Assembly (NCBI GenBank): GCA_004335635.1
Contig: QAXH01001146.1
Span: 1 to 44,007, forward strand
Direction: 5' to 3'
Origin: Chloromonas sp. AAM2
Lineage: Eukaryota; Chlorophyta; Chlorophyceae; Chlamydomonadales; Chlamydomonadaceae
DNA: 44,007 nt
Part shown: in pieces, positions 21,407-33,221 of the stretch
Layout of the letters: every line of letters begins with the position of its first letter
How positions within the stretch are numbered: position 1 is the stretch's first letter
Program-made: the position numbers and the translations under genes
The notes under the pieces: model-generated
Told to the model about the DNA's origin: nothing
The model's database searches: none
Seen by the model: the letters and a program-made list of their open reading frames with translations, nothing else

Positions 21407-22867
21407 CTATTCTTTGCCATGCTCCACATCCCGCGACCCCCCTCTATCCAGTAAACCCAGCAGTTCGCCCGTATGGTGCTTGGACACTACCCCGTTGGCC
21501 CCCAGACCGTTGGCTCCGTTGCGTTCGTGTCGATCCATTCCAGCTAAGTCGCCTGTTGAGTTGTTTGTGCTGCTTGACCCTGATGCCGGCATATGATCGG
21601 CTGTGTCTTTGAGAACCGCGCTGATGGCCCGGTGCGACAATATGTAGCCATACACAGTCGTGACGATGATGAACGCCCCCGAAGCGACCTTCTTCAACAT
21701 GGCCATGTCCTGGCCGTAGTTGATTTTGCCCTGCAAGCGATCAAATCAAGAATATGTGGGAATTCCGGGTTGGGAACAAGCGCACTAGATAGCTCTAGAC
21801 AAGGGCTACCACCCAGACCACTTTGTTGTGCAGTTTGGGTCTATGGTGACTCACACATGGGCCTGTTGAGCATGGCTGCGCGGGGCGCGCATGACACGCC
21901 CACACCTGCCACCCACAAATGAGGCCTCTTAAGCTCATGTGCAATGCATCAGGCTGACTGCTTTTTGCTACTTTGCATCGGGCCTTAGCCACCCATCTCT
22001 GGAATGTTAGGCGTGTCAGTCTCCCTTAGGCTGTGGAAGCGCAGACGCCACACACCCACAGTCTCAGGGCAAAGCACCGACCCTGACCTTGTCATAGACT
22101 GACTGTGACCATGCCATTCATGAGGTTGCCTGAAAACAATGCAGCAGCATCTGCGCCTATTCTATGTCTTTGCTGACGAGCAGCAAAACCAGGAGGATAC
22201 CAAGAAAAGTTCATCAAACCATACCCACTCCCTGTAATTTACCATGCGCATGCCTTCACCATGCACCTTGACATGGATCATGCACCCGTTTTCTTACTCC
22301 TACCTGGGTCAGGTCCATGAGGTTGGTTGAAAACGTGCCGAGGTAAACGTACAGGGCAGTCCAAGGCACCGTAGCCACAGCGGAAGCAACAGAAAACACC
22401 CAAAAAGAAACGGGTGTGATCGCCAACGCATAGTTGAGGATGTTGTATGGCAGGACCGGCGACAGCCGCAGTAGACAGACCAGTTTCCATCCCTCCTTCT
22501 TGATGGCCGCGTCAATGGTGGGAAATGTGGGCCATGTGGAGTGCAGGTAGGCCTTGACTGTGGGCCGGAACAGGTACCTGCATGCATTGAACCACAACAC
22601 GTGGAACTGCCTTCTCTTCTGTCATGAGTCCACATGGCGCATGGAGCTGTGCTGATGCACTTGACTGTGGCATGTGATTGCAGGCATGCAATCATACATG
22701 CAGATGCCTACATGGATGGAGCTCATGGGAGTGGGAATCAGCTTGGTGAGATGCGTCCAGAACAGAAACGCTGTCAGAAGAGAAAGTAGTGAGAGCGAGC
22801 AAGAATGTTCACTCGTTTGCATCCTACCCTCCACCCATTGCGCATCCCCACCAATGCCAGTGACCCA

Positions 22868-22925
<58 letters not shown>

Positions 22926-23757
22926 CTTCCCAGCAGGAACGCCAGTGACTGGCCTGCAGAGGTGGCTATCCACGACACCAGCATGCCCATCCAGAAGCCG
23001 TACAGCGCCCCGCTCATCACTTGCACGATCATGCACGGGAACAGCACCACCACGGAGAGTATGTAGGCTACGAGGAAGGCGTGCAGCGAGCCATAAGGGT
23101 CGTCCTGAACCTGTCAAGGGAAGGGAGGGAACGAACAAGGAGAAGAGAAGGAGAACTGGGCTTAGCAGTGAGTGGTGGGTCAGGTGTTTTGTAAGCCGCG
23201 GGTGTGCATGGGACATGCTTGGCAGGGTCAGCCACACTCAGGGTGACTGCACTGCTGGTTGCCAGCCGAGCCTGCAAGCTCGACTGGCCTCACTTCGTCC
23301 AAGACCGTATTGTGATGCCACACATGCCTGATAAAGGCTCAAGCATCTGTCGAGCGATCACGTGTCCTTGCCGTGTGATGCATGTGGCATGTGAGCAGTG
23401 GCAAACAGAAGGTAGTTGCACTACCAGCAGGGCTAATGGCTGGTGGCCTACTGCCTCTCCCTCGGCCAGCCTGTACCCTGCACATGAAGAACTGGCATGC
23501 TGACCGTTGCTGGCTCAAGACCGAGTATATATGTTGATTACATCGCTGAGTAGCAGGCTCTCCCTGCACAGCTGGCCACCAGTCTTTGAATTGACCGACC
23601 CTCTTGTTCCATGACTCACCGTTCTAAGAAAACTGTGTATGGTGTGCGTGTCGAGGTAAAGGTAGGTGGTTCCGCTGATAAGCACAAAGGACACCAGCAG
23701 GCACACGCGCGTGGCGCCAAAGCTTGCTAGGGGCCATGCGCCAGGCGCGAGCCGCAT
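21407..23757 (-). CDS. VTT-domain (SNARE-associated / TVP38 / DedA family) membrane protein
   Basis: Four exons: 23757-23620, 23110-22926, 22577-22304 and 21730-21407, giving 306 aa with all phases consistent. Residues about 16-34 (VCLLVSFVLISGTTYLY) are a first membrane segment. The VTT domain spans roughly 55-200. It includes the Gly-rich signature GALYGFWMGM, TSAGQSLAFLLGR, then LRLSPVLPYNILNYALAIT and VPWTALYVYLGT, as in yeast Tvp38, TMEM64 and bacterial DedA proteins. These are integral membrane proteins of the secretory pathway or plastid; TMEM41B and VMP1, of the same superfamily, scramble lipids. A last helix (GAFIIVTTVYGYIL) is followed by a polar Ser/Asn/Gly tail. The start at 23757 is the first ATG of the exon with no in-frame ATG before a stop, but an upstream exon cannot be excluded. 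Confidence 0.82.
22870..22925 (-). repeat. (GT)n(GA)n compound microsatellite starting at a 5' splice site
   Basis: Read on the gene strand, the intron after the exon ending at 22926 begins with a run of GT repeats and continues as about 20 GA repeats. The donor GT is itself the first unit of the repeat. Confidence 0.85.
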
Positions 23758-25106
23758 GGCCAGCCGCCGGGCTGAGGTCAGGGGCAGCAGGCTTTCCAAC
23801 AGCTTGCCAGTCGGTGGGGTGTTTCAGATGGGATGCGGGAGTGGTTCAGAGTCTGCAGGATGCCATAAAAGCAGGCACATGCTCGATGATGTCCATTTGA
23901 GTGCATGGCAGCCAGGGGGGAGGAGGCACAAACTTGATCTTGGATTATGTGGCGCTATGCATGTGGCTTTGCAGCTCTGCAAGAGGCGGCGCCAGGGTCA
24001 GCTGTCCTGGGTTATGTGTGCTGGCCAACTGGGCTGCTGGGCAAGCCTGCTGCGTACCTGCCTCCTGCAATAACACCACGCCAGTAGTGAAGCAAGTGGC
24101 TACAGCCGGCTGTGATCCCAGATTTGAGTTGAGTGCCACACTTTTGAGTGCCTGCTGAACAATTTGAGTTTGGAGGTGGACCGAAGGTGCCGTGCGCGTG
24201 TTGCTCTGACGCCAGTCTTGCTTTCTCGCAAGATCGGTTACCACGAGGATAACTATACAATGTCTGATTGCGCCACGGCTGCTGTGCGGACTGCAGGAAT
24301 GCTGCTTCAAAATGATTAAAGGTCACACAACCTCTAGTCTGAGGTTGTAGGTGCGCAGGTGATAGTTGTCATGTCTTGCCACGAACCGATCAAAAAGCAG
24401 CACCAGCAGAGGGCACCACAAAGGTGGTTGGTCGTTGTGGTTGGTCGTTGGAGGTGGTTGCTGCTCGTTTTTCAGGATTTGTGCACAATTGATGGCATGC
24501 ACGAAGCTTGCTCGATCAACTGGCGCGCTAAACACGCACGGCAAACGCGAATGGTGGTTGGCTGACCCTGCTGCTGTTGAGCCTTGTGCACCAGAAGGGA
24601 TGCCATGGGACACATGAGGGATGCACACCGACAAGCAAAAAAGTCCCAGGTCATCCATTTGCCTATTGAGGGCAGCCTTGATTTGAGGATAAACGTCCAG
24701 CAACTTGCTGGCTCTGCCATCAGTGCATCATCACCATCGCTGCTTGCCACCCTGCCTTGATGAACTGGTGTGCCGAGATAGGTGGGACCATTCCTCTGGT
24801 CGGCCACCGAGATAACATTCCAGGCCGTGAGGGCGTTAGCTATGGTCACTGACATAGCTGTGGTAGATGCTCTCCGGAGCAGTTTCCGCGGAGGACAACA
24901 TGAAGGTACTGTGCTCAATCTCCAACAGAAGGTACTGTGCTCAATTTCCAACAGAAGGTGCTGTGCCTTTACTGTATGCCCTGATGCACCGTTGGTGCAA
25001 TGGCAAAAACAAAAAGGTTGAGAATTAGGCTAGGGTAAGGGTTAAGGCTAGGCGGGATAAGGGCAGGGGATCCACGGGCCAAAAACAGAGTTCTTTACAA
25101 CATCAC

Positions 25107-25225
25107 AAGTAGCACCAGTCACCCAGCAAGACACCACTGGAACTAGCACTCACAGTAGCACCAGTCACCCAGCATGACAACACTGGAACTAGCAGGCGCC
25201 GCTGTTCAAAAGCAATACCCAACTT
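25107..25225 (+). repeat. R3 repeat copy with internal 45-bp tandem duplication
   Basis: AGTAGCACCAGTCACCCAGC and GACAMCACTGGAACTAGCA occur twice in tandem with a period of about 45 bp. The second unit continues into GCTGTTCAAAAGCAATACCC. The same words, in the same order, lie in an intron of the OPR-like gene at 8812-8915. Confidence 0.6.
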
Positions 25226-25277
25226 TTGATTTCAGCATCAGCTGATTACCTGAACAAGTGATCATGCAATCATATTA

Positions 25278-25305
25278 TAAGACAACAACAACAACAACAA
25301 CAACA
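25278..25305 (+). repeat. (AAC)n microsatellite
   Basis: About nine ACA/AAC units in a row in the intergenic stretch upstream of the VTT gene. Confidence 0.8.
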
Positions 25306-26133
25306 TTAACGTGCAGTTGCATTTGCGGAATCGCAATACGCATGCGGCTGCTTCCAGAAAAAGGAGCGAACAACGCACAGAAGACCAGAGCCGTGCTGCG
25401 CGGTCGCAACAGCAAATTAAAACAAGATAATATCGCGTGCAACAAGTAGACAGCTGTTAAAAACACAGCGAATCAAGCCATAAATAGGAAGCCTACAGGC
25501 TGACCTTAAGGCCTAAGGCCAGGGTGTTTGAACAGATGTAATGATGACCAACACAGGAGTAAGCAAATAAGCACAAGTATTGCACGCCGAGGTTGACTTT
25601 AGATAGTTGCATGACTGAGCCACCTGGCAAGGCCGCTCAGAATAGATATCGACTTGTTGAGCTGGGTTCAACACCTGTGGTGTGCTTTGCCAAATCCAGA
25701 GTACATTTAGCCTAAGGAACTTGCAAGGGTCGCAGCATGAACATACAACTTAACTCGCCCTGCGCGGTGTGTAGCGATAGCAAGAGCCTGCCTAGGCTGC
25801 CAGTGACGAGCTGCCAGCCCCCTGTGATTGCCGTGGCAAAGAGCAATCTTGTAAACTGCGTAGATGAGAAGCCATTAGCGACTTTCGGATGAGTTATGGT
25901 TGTGGTCTTGTTCAACACTAATGCCATGAACCGTTTGCTACCTGCTGCATTGTTTTGCACATCCTGGAAATGATGTGCAAAGGAACCAATGGGCGGCCTT
26001 GTGTTCATGTGTCAGTCTGAAGCCATGTTGCATGTATGTCCTGTGTGCCATGCGTGGGATCTTGCGGGCACCATGCAGAACGCGGCACGTCACTGAGCGT
26101 AGATGTGCTTGTTATGGTCTGCTGCAACACGGC

Positions 26134-26152
26134 AAAAAAAAACTTTTTTTTT
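26134..26152. repeat. A9-C-T9 perfect palindrome
   Basis: Nine A, one C, nine T, about 240 nt downstream of the bestrophin A stop on its 3' side. It could form a hairpin or cruciform. A role in 3' end formation is only a guess. Confidence 0.6.
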
Positions 26153-26391
26153 GGGCGAGCAACAGGCAGAGCATCAGAGGTGAGGGCGTGTTCAAACACA
26201 CTGAGACAGGGAGAAGAGTGGACTGGATGCGGAAGTTTGGAACACATTGAGTTGCTGCTCTGGCGACTGCAGCTAACCACAGAAATGTAATGTTGTGTGA
26301 GTAATGATAGCAATTAGAAGCAAAGCCCAGGTGGCATTGTGACTTAGAAACGATGTTGTGATGCTACTTGTTCCATTGGTGGTGGATGCAC

Positions 26392-27795
26392 TCACAGGAA
26401 GGGCAGCAGATCCCGGGAGGGGAGGCCGTTCTCACCCTTTGGGGCCTCAAGGGGGCGCAGGGCCTGAAGGCAGGAAGCGTGCACAGCGGCAGCTCAAGCA
26501 ACTTGCACGCAGCTCTGTGTAGAGTGTTGGCACATTGGGCGTGCACATCACATTTGACCTGCATGATACCTGCAGGGTTTGCTGCAGGTTGAGGTGCGCA
26601 CACACCATGTGTACTGCTGTACTGCTGTACTGCTCTAGCGCAGCTGGGGGCAACCTTTAGTCTAGTGACTGCTTGATGCTGTACAAGGGGTGCAGATCCC
26701 TAAACTGTGTGAAACTATTTCCAGGTAGCTGTTTTAGTACCTGTGAGGACTGCTGGGGTGCAGGTATGTTTATGGTGGCAAAAACACCCTGCAGCCGCAC
26801 TGCCACCCTCTCCCTACTCACCTGGGCGTATCCCTTAGTCTTAGGGTCCTCGGTCAGGATCTGCTCCACACTGGCCTCAGCCGACATGCAGATGCTGTCG
26901 AGTGGCAGCACAGCACTGCGGGCAAACACATGCGGAACGGACAGATCAACGGTCACATGTAGCATTCTTGAACATGCAGAGATGCAACACATTGCAAGCG
27001 CAAGAACAACATGTAGTAGGATAGGTAACTATGATTGCAGGCAATAAGTTCAAGTAATAGCAAAGGCAACTTTTTGGTTTCACTACAGACGCCGTGTTTG
27101 TTCACCGACACAAAAGTTCACTGCCATGATTGAGGTTGCCCTTCCCAATCAACAGCGAGTCTTGCACCCCCTCCCTGGTCACGAGTCTTGGGCAAACGAC
27201 TTGTCTGCACTCACAAAGGTTCCTCCATTTGCACTCCGATCTCGTCAATGCCCAGCAGCAGACTCCCCACCAGCAAGGTGATGGGGATGATGGACCAACC
27301 GTACATGGAGTAGCCGTCAAAGGGCAGGGTGCTCAGCCAGATGGTCAGGTAGCGGGACGTGTGCCTGTGGACACGGCAGGAGACACATGAAATAACTGTC
27401 TGACTGCCCCTGATACATCAGGAGACAAGGGCTGATCTTTGTTCCTCCCAGGCAAACCTACCACCAGATAAAACACACAATCAGTGAATAAGCCTGCATC
27501 TGCCCTTATTTTGAGATGCACTTCAAAGTACCACCCGCTTCTTTAAAGTACCAGCACCCAGATTGGAGCAGATTTCGGCCAAGGTCGGTGCCAACTATGT
27601 CTTTTGTCCGTTTCCCAGTCATGTGGCTCACCTCGTGTACGTGAGAGGCAGAGGTGTCTTGTAGATGCGCTCGCACATGCCCAAGGCGTCGTAGAAGAAC
27701 TGAACGTTCGTCTGCATCATCTGCATCTGGCTGCGGGTCAACCAACGAACAGGCAGTCCTCAGGCATGTGCCGATGTGCACGATTCAGGATGTCT

Positions 27796-27828
<33 letters not shown>

Positions 27829-30800
27829 CCTGCCTGCCTAATCGCCTGCGTGCTCGGCTTTCTGTCCATCCATCCGCCTGTGCACAGGAGAGACAGCTGC
27901 CCGCCCAGTGCAAGCCTTCATGAGACTACTGACAGGAGGTTACATGTGCGCTCAGCCGGGATGCGCATGCACATGCACATGGCGGTTTCACTCACATGGG
28001 GTTCAGTGGAACCTGGTTGATCACCTCCGCCAGCACGGACGTGGCCTTGACCACCCGGTGCTTGGACTCGCACAGCATGTCCAGCTCGCCGGCGCTGAGC
28101 GTCTTCCCCAGTGTTTGGCGCACATCCACACCCTCCTGCATGCAACATGGTGTGCAGCAAAAAAAAGGCTTTTGTCTGGAGAAGTTGTCCAGAAGCTAAG
28201 TCAGCACATTACCTTCGAGTCAAATGCAAATCGCACGTATACAGTCAGAGCAGCGAGCTGCAATGGTGCGTAACCTGTTGTACTGTCCAAGTGTTGTGCC
28301 CCAGTTGCGCACACTAGGAAGGCAGATCTTCTAGCAACATGTCATCGGCACTGCTTTCACTTGGGTTCAGTCCAAGTGGTCTCAGCATTGAGGTACTGAG
28401 ATACGGACAAGGATATGATCGACAACAATGGATCTCGTGGTGCAGCTCCCAGTTGCAAAACAAAACTCTATGCTACGGAACCCGCTAAGACCTTTACATT
28501 GGCCATGATACCCCCTTAGCGCGTCAGCCGGTGTAAAACAAGACATCTGCTCCGAGCCAATCAATACAGTGTGCGCCAACAGGCTTGTTTAAGCATTTAA
28601 GGAACACGAAGTGCTTGACACACGTGCACGGTTCTTCTGTTCCGTTTAACTTCCATCTAAAGTAGCGTTCTGATCCCTCTGACTGACCGATCTGACTCAA
28701 CGTGCGCGGTGTGCCTTGCCTGCAACACCTGCATGCACCCTTTCAGTCTGTGCCCATCCCCTTGTGCACCATCCATACCCCCACCTGCAGATGTGCATGC
28801 AGTGACCGTGCGAAGGCAATCGTCCATCTGCCGCATGCCTGCCTCAACTCTTTGTCTTCTTCAGGAAAGAACACAACGCACTGCAAGACACAGCGCAAAA
28901 AGCAGTGAAAGCCGAGGCATCACTCATCAGGTCAGGCAGACAGGGACAGGTTCTGAAGCGAGCACCAGCTCTGGTCGATCTGATCATTTCACAGGAATGA
29001 TGGCTCAAGGTTGGCCCTGTGCACCCGCTGCAAAGCTGGCTCCTGCACAATCGAGTTGGGGCAGCAGAAGATTGCGAGTTCAATCAAGGTACCAGGATCA
29101 TGCCAATGGGGGTTGGTGGGGTGCGACGCAATGGTAAGTTTTGAGGGTAAGAAAAGCGGCTGAAAATTGCATCGCGTCACGTGAACGGGAGCTCCTTAGC
29201 GATTCCTATAACCGCGTACAGCCATTGACAGCGACTAGCACAGCAGAGAACAAAACTGTTATCTTGTGCACTTGCTGCACGGTTGGCTCCTGCACATTCC
29301 AATCAACCGTCCCTATTAGAGACGCAATTCCTATTAAATACCCTGTCCTATTGAATGCCCTGAATACATCTTCTCTAGGTACATTGACCATGTGACTGTG
29401 TAGCTGAACGTCAACTGTTCAACGTGATGGCCACCTAGAGTGACAAAGTTCGACCACATGCGCAGGGCTGCATTTTGCAATCAAGTATGCAGCCCAAACA
29501 TTGCAGCTGACAACCCAACCGCAGGATTGAAGACAGACATGAGCATCTCTACACGACCAGGAACGCACGGCGTGAGCCGAATACATAGCATCGAAAAAAT
29601 TCATGGCATCACCGATGATGACAGCACGGTGATGATACCTGCACGTGATGTCCCGCCCACAACACAGCTCAGCTACGCTTCTAAGCGTACACACAAAAGT
29701 ACACCTTATAAGCGTACATACACGTCATCAACTTCGGTCAACCGTGCATGCCGTAGCCTGGGCTGGCATGGCCCTGCTCACAGCCCCACAGGCCTAGCAC
29801 TGACAGCCTACCTGAGTACTGATGTCGCGCACGCGGTTGAGAATGCCTCCCCAGATCTTGCGTGCCTCCCACCACCTGCTGTAGCTCTGGTTGGTGCGGA
29901 ACACCAGTAGCAGGGAGACGGCAAAGGAGGTCATCATCTGGGGCTGCTGGGTGGGCAGCAGAAACCTGCAAGCGCAAGCGACACGGCACGGCAAATATCA
30001 GGACACTGTCAGTCTGACAGCTGCAGGAATCGTGCAACCATCAGACATGTACCTTCGGGCAGTGCACCACTAGTAGCACTGTTTATGATCGACCTCAAAG
30101 CAGGCCAGATTATAGTACTGTACGTGAATATAACAGGTGACGTTATGACATTACCCGCAGGAGTTCGTAGACATTGTGGGTTTTAGGCTGGAAGTCATTA
30201 CTCATCTCTCATTTGGGTGCCAGGACTATGGTGTGCGCCACCCCCTTCACCCCTTTGCTGCCAAACCTTTCGTGGTGCCCCTCTGTGGTGGTCACAGTGC
30301 TGCTGGCTGGTGCCACCCACCTCAGCTCCTTTGAGCCCAAAGACAAGAAGAGGCCACAAACAAGTCCTATTGAGGCAAGTTAAGCCAAGGTAAGCAAGGC
30401 AAGCTCAGCCCACCAAGCATTTGCTCGTTCTGCCACATGCTGTTCCGGCATGCGTGTGAGGAGTGCCTTGATCCCCTTCACATGCATGTGAGGAGTGCCT
30501 TGATCCCCTTCACATGCATGTTGGACGGACTTGGCCTTGCGAGTGCATGCTTCACCATGCACCATGCACCATGCACTTCTCCATGCACTCAAGTTGGCAT
30601 GTACTGCTTCCCCATCCACTCACGTTGGCATGTAAGAAGGGAGCAAGCCGGCGTCCCGGACTGTTTCATAGGTGCACAGAGCGACGGACACCACTAGAAG
30701 GAAGGTCAAGGGGGTCGCTAGACCTCGGATGATGCGAGAACTGCAGGGCGGATGTCAGCATAGGGTTTGGCTGGGGTTGGCTGTGCTTCATAGCAGCAAC

Positions 30801-31595
30801 AGCTGCAACTGTGTGAGGACCTTGGCAGTAGGTGGTCACTAGCAAAAACAACATGCAATTGCAGATGTGCCAATACAACCCCTTGGTCCATACAAGTTGT
30901 CCCAGAACTGGTTTTTTTTTTGAGTTGTGTGCGGTTTTGTGCTCAACTGTGTTCAACTGCAGCGTGCCATCTCAGGCTGCAGTTTACTCTGTATTCGGTG
31001 TATAATGCAACGGCCAGCTTAACAGAACCCTTAACACTTGGTGCAGTGTCTCTACCCTTGTAACACACGTAAACGCCTCACGCTGTGACTGCTATGTCAG
31101 TCTGTGGTTTTTGCACTTGCGTGCTTAGCACGGGCTTGCCGCCCCCCGCCCCCAGAACATACACACACAAACCTGGGCATGTTGAGAAGGTTGTTGATGT
31201 AGCGATCTGCATTCCTGTGCTTTTTCCAGAACTCAGGAGTTGCCACCTGCGTCCAAATGCGTGGTGGTTGTCCAGTTAGCGTCCAAATGGACAGTGCGGT
31301 CTTGAGAAATGCGCTGCTCCTTGGCACTGTCATGACGTGCAGCCTATAACAACCTGTCAGGAGCCCGCACCGTGCGGCGAAAGGCATCGCTTTCTTGAGG
31401 TGCGAAAGCGGTCTTCAGTGAACGCCGCTCAGTTGCATGGTGGGACTGAAACCAGTTCTTGGCTGAGCCCTGGTGTGACCGAAACCCGAAGAATGGGGTT
31501 TGGCCTGGCTTATGTGTTGAAGGGCTTGCTGATGGCATGTGTTTTGGTCGCGTTGGTTGGCCAACAGCGCAGCTGGTGCATGATATGGTGAGCAT
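26392..31595 (-). CDS. BST: Bestrophin-like anion channel A, plastid-targeted
   Basis: Ten exons: 31595-31371, 31246-31173, 30740-30624, 29965-29812, 28880-28785, 28135-27996, 27730-27632, 27364-27215, 26915-26822 and 26463-26392, giving 406 aa with every phase consistent. The first 75 residues (Ser/Thr/Arg-rich, then RRSLKTAF) resemble a chloroplast transit peptide. The mature part shows the bestrophin family core: PEFWKKHRNADRY, a first membrane helix (TFLLVVSVALCTY), then SFAVSLLLVFRTNQSYSRWW with EARKIWGGILNRVRD, two helices (YLTIWLSTLPF and IPITLLVGSLLLGIDEIGVQ) and the LPLDSIC segment that follows them. Bestrophins are pentameric anion channels. Chlamydomonas BST1-3 relatives sit in thylakoids and are needed for bicarbonate delivery in the CO2-concentrating mechanism. 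The short C-terminus ends SRDLLPFL. Introns carry repeats, including a copy of the B/C promoter segment. Confidence 0.88.
27788..27840 (+). repeat. (TGTC/CGTC/TGCC)n imperfect tetranucleotide microsatellite
   Basis: Runs of TGTC, then CGTC, then TGTC, then TGCC in the intron between exons 6 and 7 of bestrophin A. Confidence 0.8.
29062..29310 (+). repeat. R2 segment: copy of the bestrophin B/C promoter inside a bestrophin A intron
   Basis: 249 bp closely similar to 37452-37691. Shared words include CAGCAGAAGAT, GAGTTCAATCAAGGTACCAG, GATCATGCCAATGGGGGTTG, GTGGGGTGCGACGCAATGGT, TTTTGAGGGTAAGAAAAG, TCACGTGAA, GCGATTCCTA, AACCGCGTA, CTTGTGCACTTGCTGCAC and TTGGCTCCTGCACATTCC. It lies in the intron between exons 4 and 5 of gene A. 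Confidence 0.8.
29440..29532 (+). repeat. R4 repeat, copy 1 (hairpin-forming)
   Basis: About 90 bp matching 42391-42478: TGACAAAGTTCGACCACATG, CAGGGCTGCATTTTG, GTATGCAGCCCAAACA, GCAGCTGAC and GGATTGAAG. GGGCTGCAT and ATGCAGCCC form a 9-bp stem. It lies in an intron of bestrophin A. Confidence 0.65.
30455..30518 (+). repeat. Two tandem 32-bp units in bestrophin A intron 3
   Basis: The unit words are TGTGAGGAGTGCCTTGAT and CCCCTTCACATGCA, in two perfect copies. The following ATGTTGGACGGAC resembles the R1 words TTCACATGTAGG and TTGGACGGG, so this may be an amplified R1 fragment. Short CACCATG repeats follow at about 30551-30575. Confidence 0.6.
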
Positions 31596-32349
31596 TGTGA
31601 CTTGCCGCCTCGGCTGGCGTGTTCACACGCTGCGCCAAGGCTGCTGGAAGGCTTCCGATTATTCTGTGGGGATAAGAGGATAGCCGTTTCTTGCCGTTCC
31701 TGGTGGGGCCCCTGCACTCTCACTTTAGGGCCGCTGTTACCATTGCCACTACTCACTGCGGCTTGGTCAACAGCTTTGACCAGCCAATCTTGACATTAAC
31801 ACGTCAGAATTCTGGATGGCCAGTTTGACCAACGGTAGAATTATCTTCGCTAAACTGTTTGGCCTGACCCTACTGGACAGATGTCATGCAGAAGCACATG
31901 CCTGTCAGAATAAATCCAATACCTAGCTTATAACCATAACCTCGCTTCTGCGGCAGATTGCATGAATGGCTGGGTCCAGCATGTTCTTCTATTATCATCC
32001 TTTTCTGACTATTTGGGTTCACGCCACGTTGCTGCTGATAACAAACCCTTATTATGTACAGGGGCACTAACACTGAACTACGTGCCTGCAGATGCGTCAG
32101 TGGCGACGTTGCTCAAAGATGACGCTGTACACAGTGCATGTTCCGCACTCACCTTCAAATTTCGGAACGCAAGCGTGCTTGCATGGCTCACAGGAGAGAC
32201 TAGTCGTCAATGCTGCAACTTGAACAGAGCCAAGTGGCAGAAGGATATCCAGTCCGTGATAACGGTAGTGGCTACAAGCACTGAAGTGGCTTACATGGTG
32301 GGAGGTCTACCTTGCGGGCCCGTCCTCACTCTTGATAACCAAGGAGATC

Positions 32350-32420
32350 CACATCTGACAGATCATCACGCCACGAGCAAAACAAGTTTGAACAAGGGAT
32401 ACTGGCTAGCCTGATGTAAG
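32350..32420 (+). repeat. R5 repeat, copy 2
   Basis: Matches 7266-7337: CATCTGACAGATCATCACGC and the 19-mer GGGATACTGGCTAGCCTGA. Confidence 0.5.
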
Positions 32421-32687
32421 GAATGCTTTCTACCGCGTGCCTCTCACACAAAACCACTGCCATGTACACGCCCTGCCAGGCTGAAATGCGAGCCACAAAC
32501 ACCGATTGAAGGAGGCTGTTGCCAAGCTTTCAATTCTGCCCAGACCGCAGTCCAACTTGGGCCTGCTTCAACACCGCGGCAATCAAAATGCATGCATTGA
32601 AATCCACATGCTCTGCCCTCGGAGCGTCTATCATCGCTATGAATAGGAAAAACAGAAGATATTGTGGAAACTCAGATAAGATATCAT

Positions 32688-32755
32688 AAGAGGGAAGGGA
32701 TTCCAACCCGTCCAACCTACAAGTGCAGGGGATTGCAACACACCTGGATGGCCCT
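32688..32755 (-). repeat. R1 element, truncated copy
   Basis: Reverse complement covers CCAGGTGTGTTGC, CAATCCCCTGCACTTGTAGG, TTGGACGGGTTGGAATCCC and TTCCCTCT only. The rest of R1 is missing. Confidence 0.65.
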
Positions 32756-33221
32756 ACGGCCATTTTCTAAGAACAGCCGTTGGGCGCAAACCTACAAGAG
32801 CGTACCAAGGAGTAAAATGCTGCCTGTACGAAGCTCTCACACAGGCGCCTGCCTTCCACCATCCTCAGCCATGCCTATTGGCCTCAGCCTTGTCTAAACC
32901 TTCTGCCAAGCCTATGAATGCAGCTCACAATTTAGGCGCGCCCCTGCACCATGCCTGCCGAAGCAGTGGTAGCCAGGTCACATGCTCTGCCTTGTCGCCA
33001 ACTTCTGCATTGGCAGCCAATACCATGTGTGCCGCGTGCACCATTTTGCCACCAACTTTTTGCAATACTTGTCTTCAAGGCGCATGCTGGATATCATGCT
33101 TGCTGGACGGTCTGATGCAGCACCTGGCGGTCCAAACTCATGTGCCTGGCAGCTAACCCTGTTGCCACCCCATCATGCCGCCCATCCCTGACCTCATGGC
33201 TGCCATGCTGTTGCCGATGCT

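Larger units (their letters stand above)
23758..26391. other. Intergenic region between VTT-protein start and bestrophin A end
   Basis: About 2.6 kb with no gene I can name. Minus-strand open pieces at 24323-24703 (LLDVYPQIKAALNRQMDDLG) and 24472-24951 (SVTIANALTAWNVISVADQR) look protein-like but do not join into one frame and match no family I recognise; they may be a decayed gene. Also present are the R3 repeat (25107-25225), an AAC microsatellite (25278-25305), degenerate telomere-like GGGTTAAGG words (25019-25068) and a perfect A9-C-T9 palindrome (26134-26152). Confidence 0.4.
31596..33221. other. Intergenic region between bestrophin A start and bestrophin B end
   Basis: The side next to 31596 should be the bestrophin A promoter. 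It also holds one R5 copy (32350-32420) and a truncated R1 copy (32688-32755). A 150-codon open frame at 31962-32414 ends inside the R5 repeat and matches nothing I know. I see no convincing gene. Confidence 0.45.

Noticed and set aside
25640..25690. GGTTCAACACC as a B box of a tRNA gene
   Set aside because: It fits the B-box pattern, but no A box at the right distance and no acceptor stem could be found.
25712..26008. 98-codon minus-strand open frame with a hydrophobic stretch
   Set aside because: No family match, and no splice partners or supporting context.
31962..32414. 150-codon plus-strand open frame
   Set aside because: It has no recognisable motif and stops inside the R5 repeat; not enough to call a gene.
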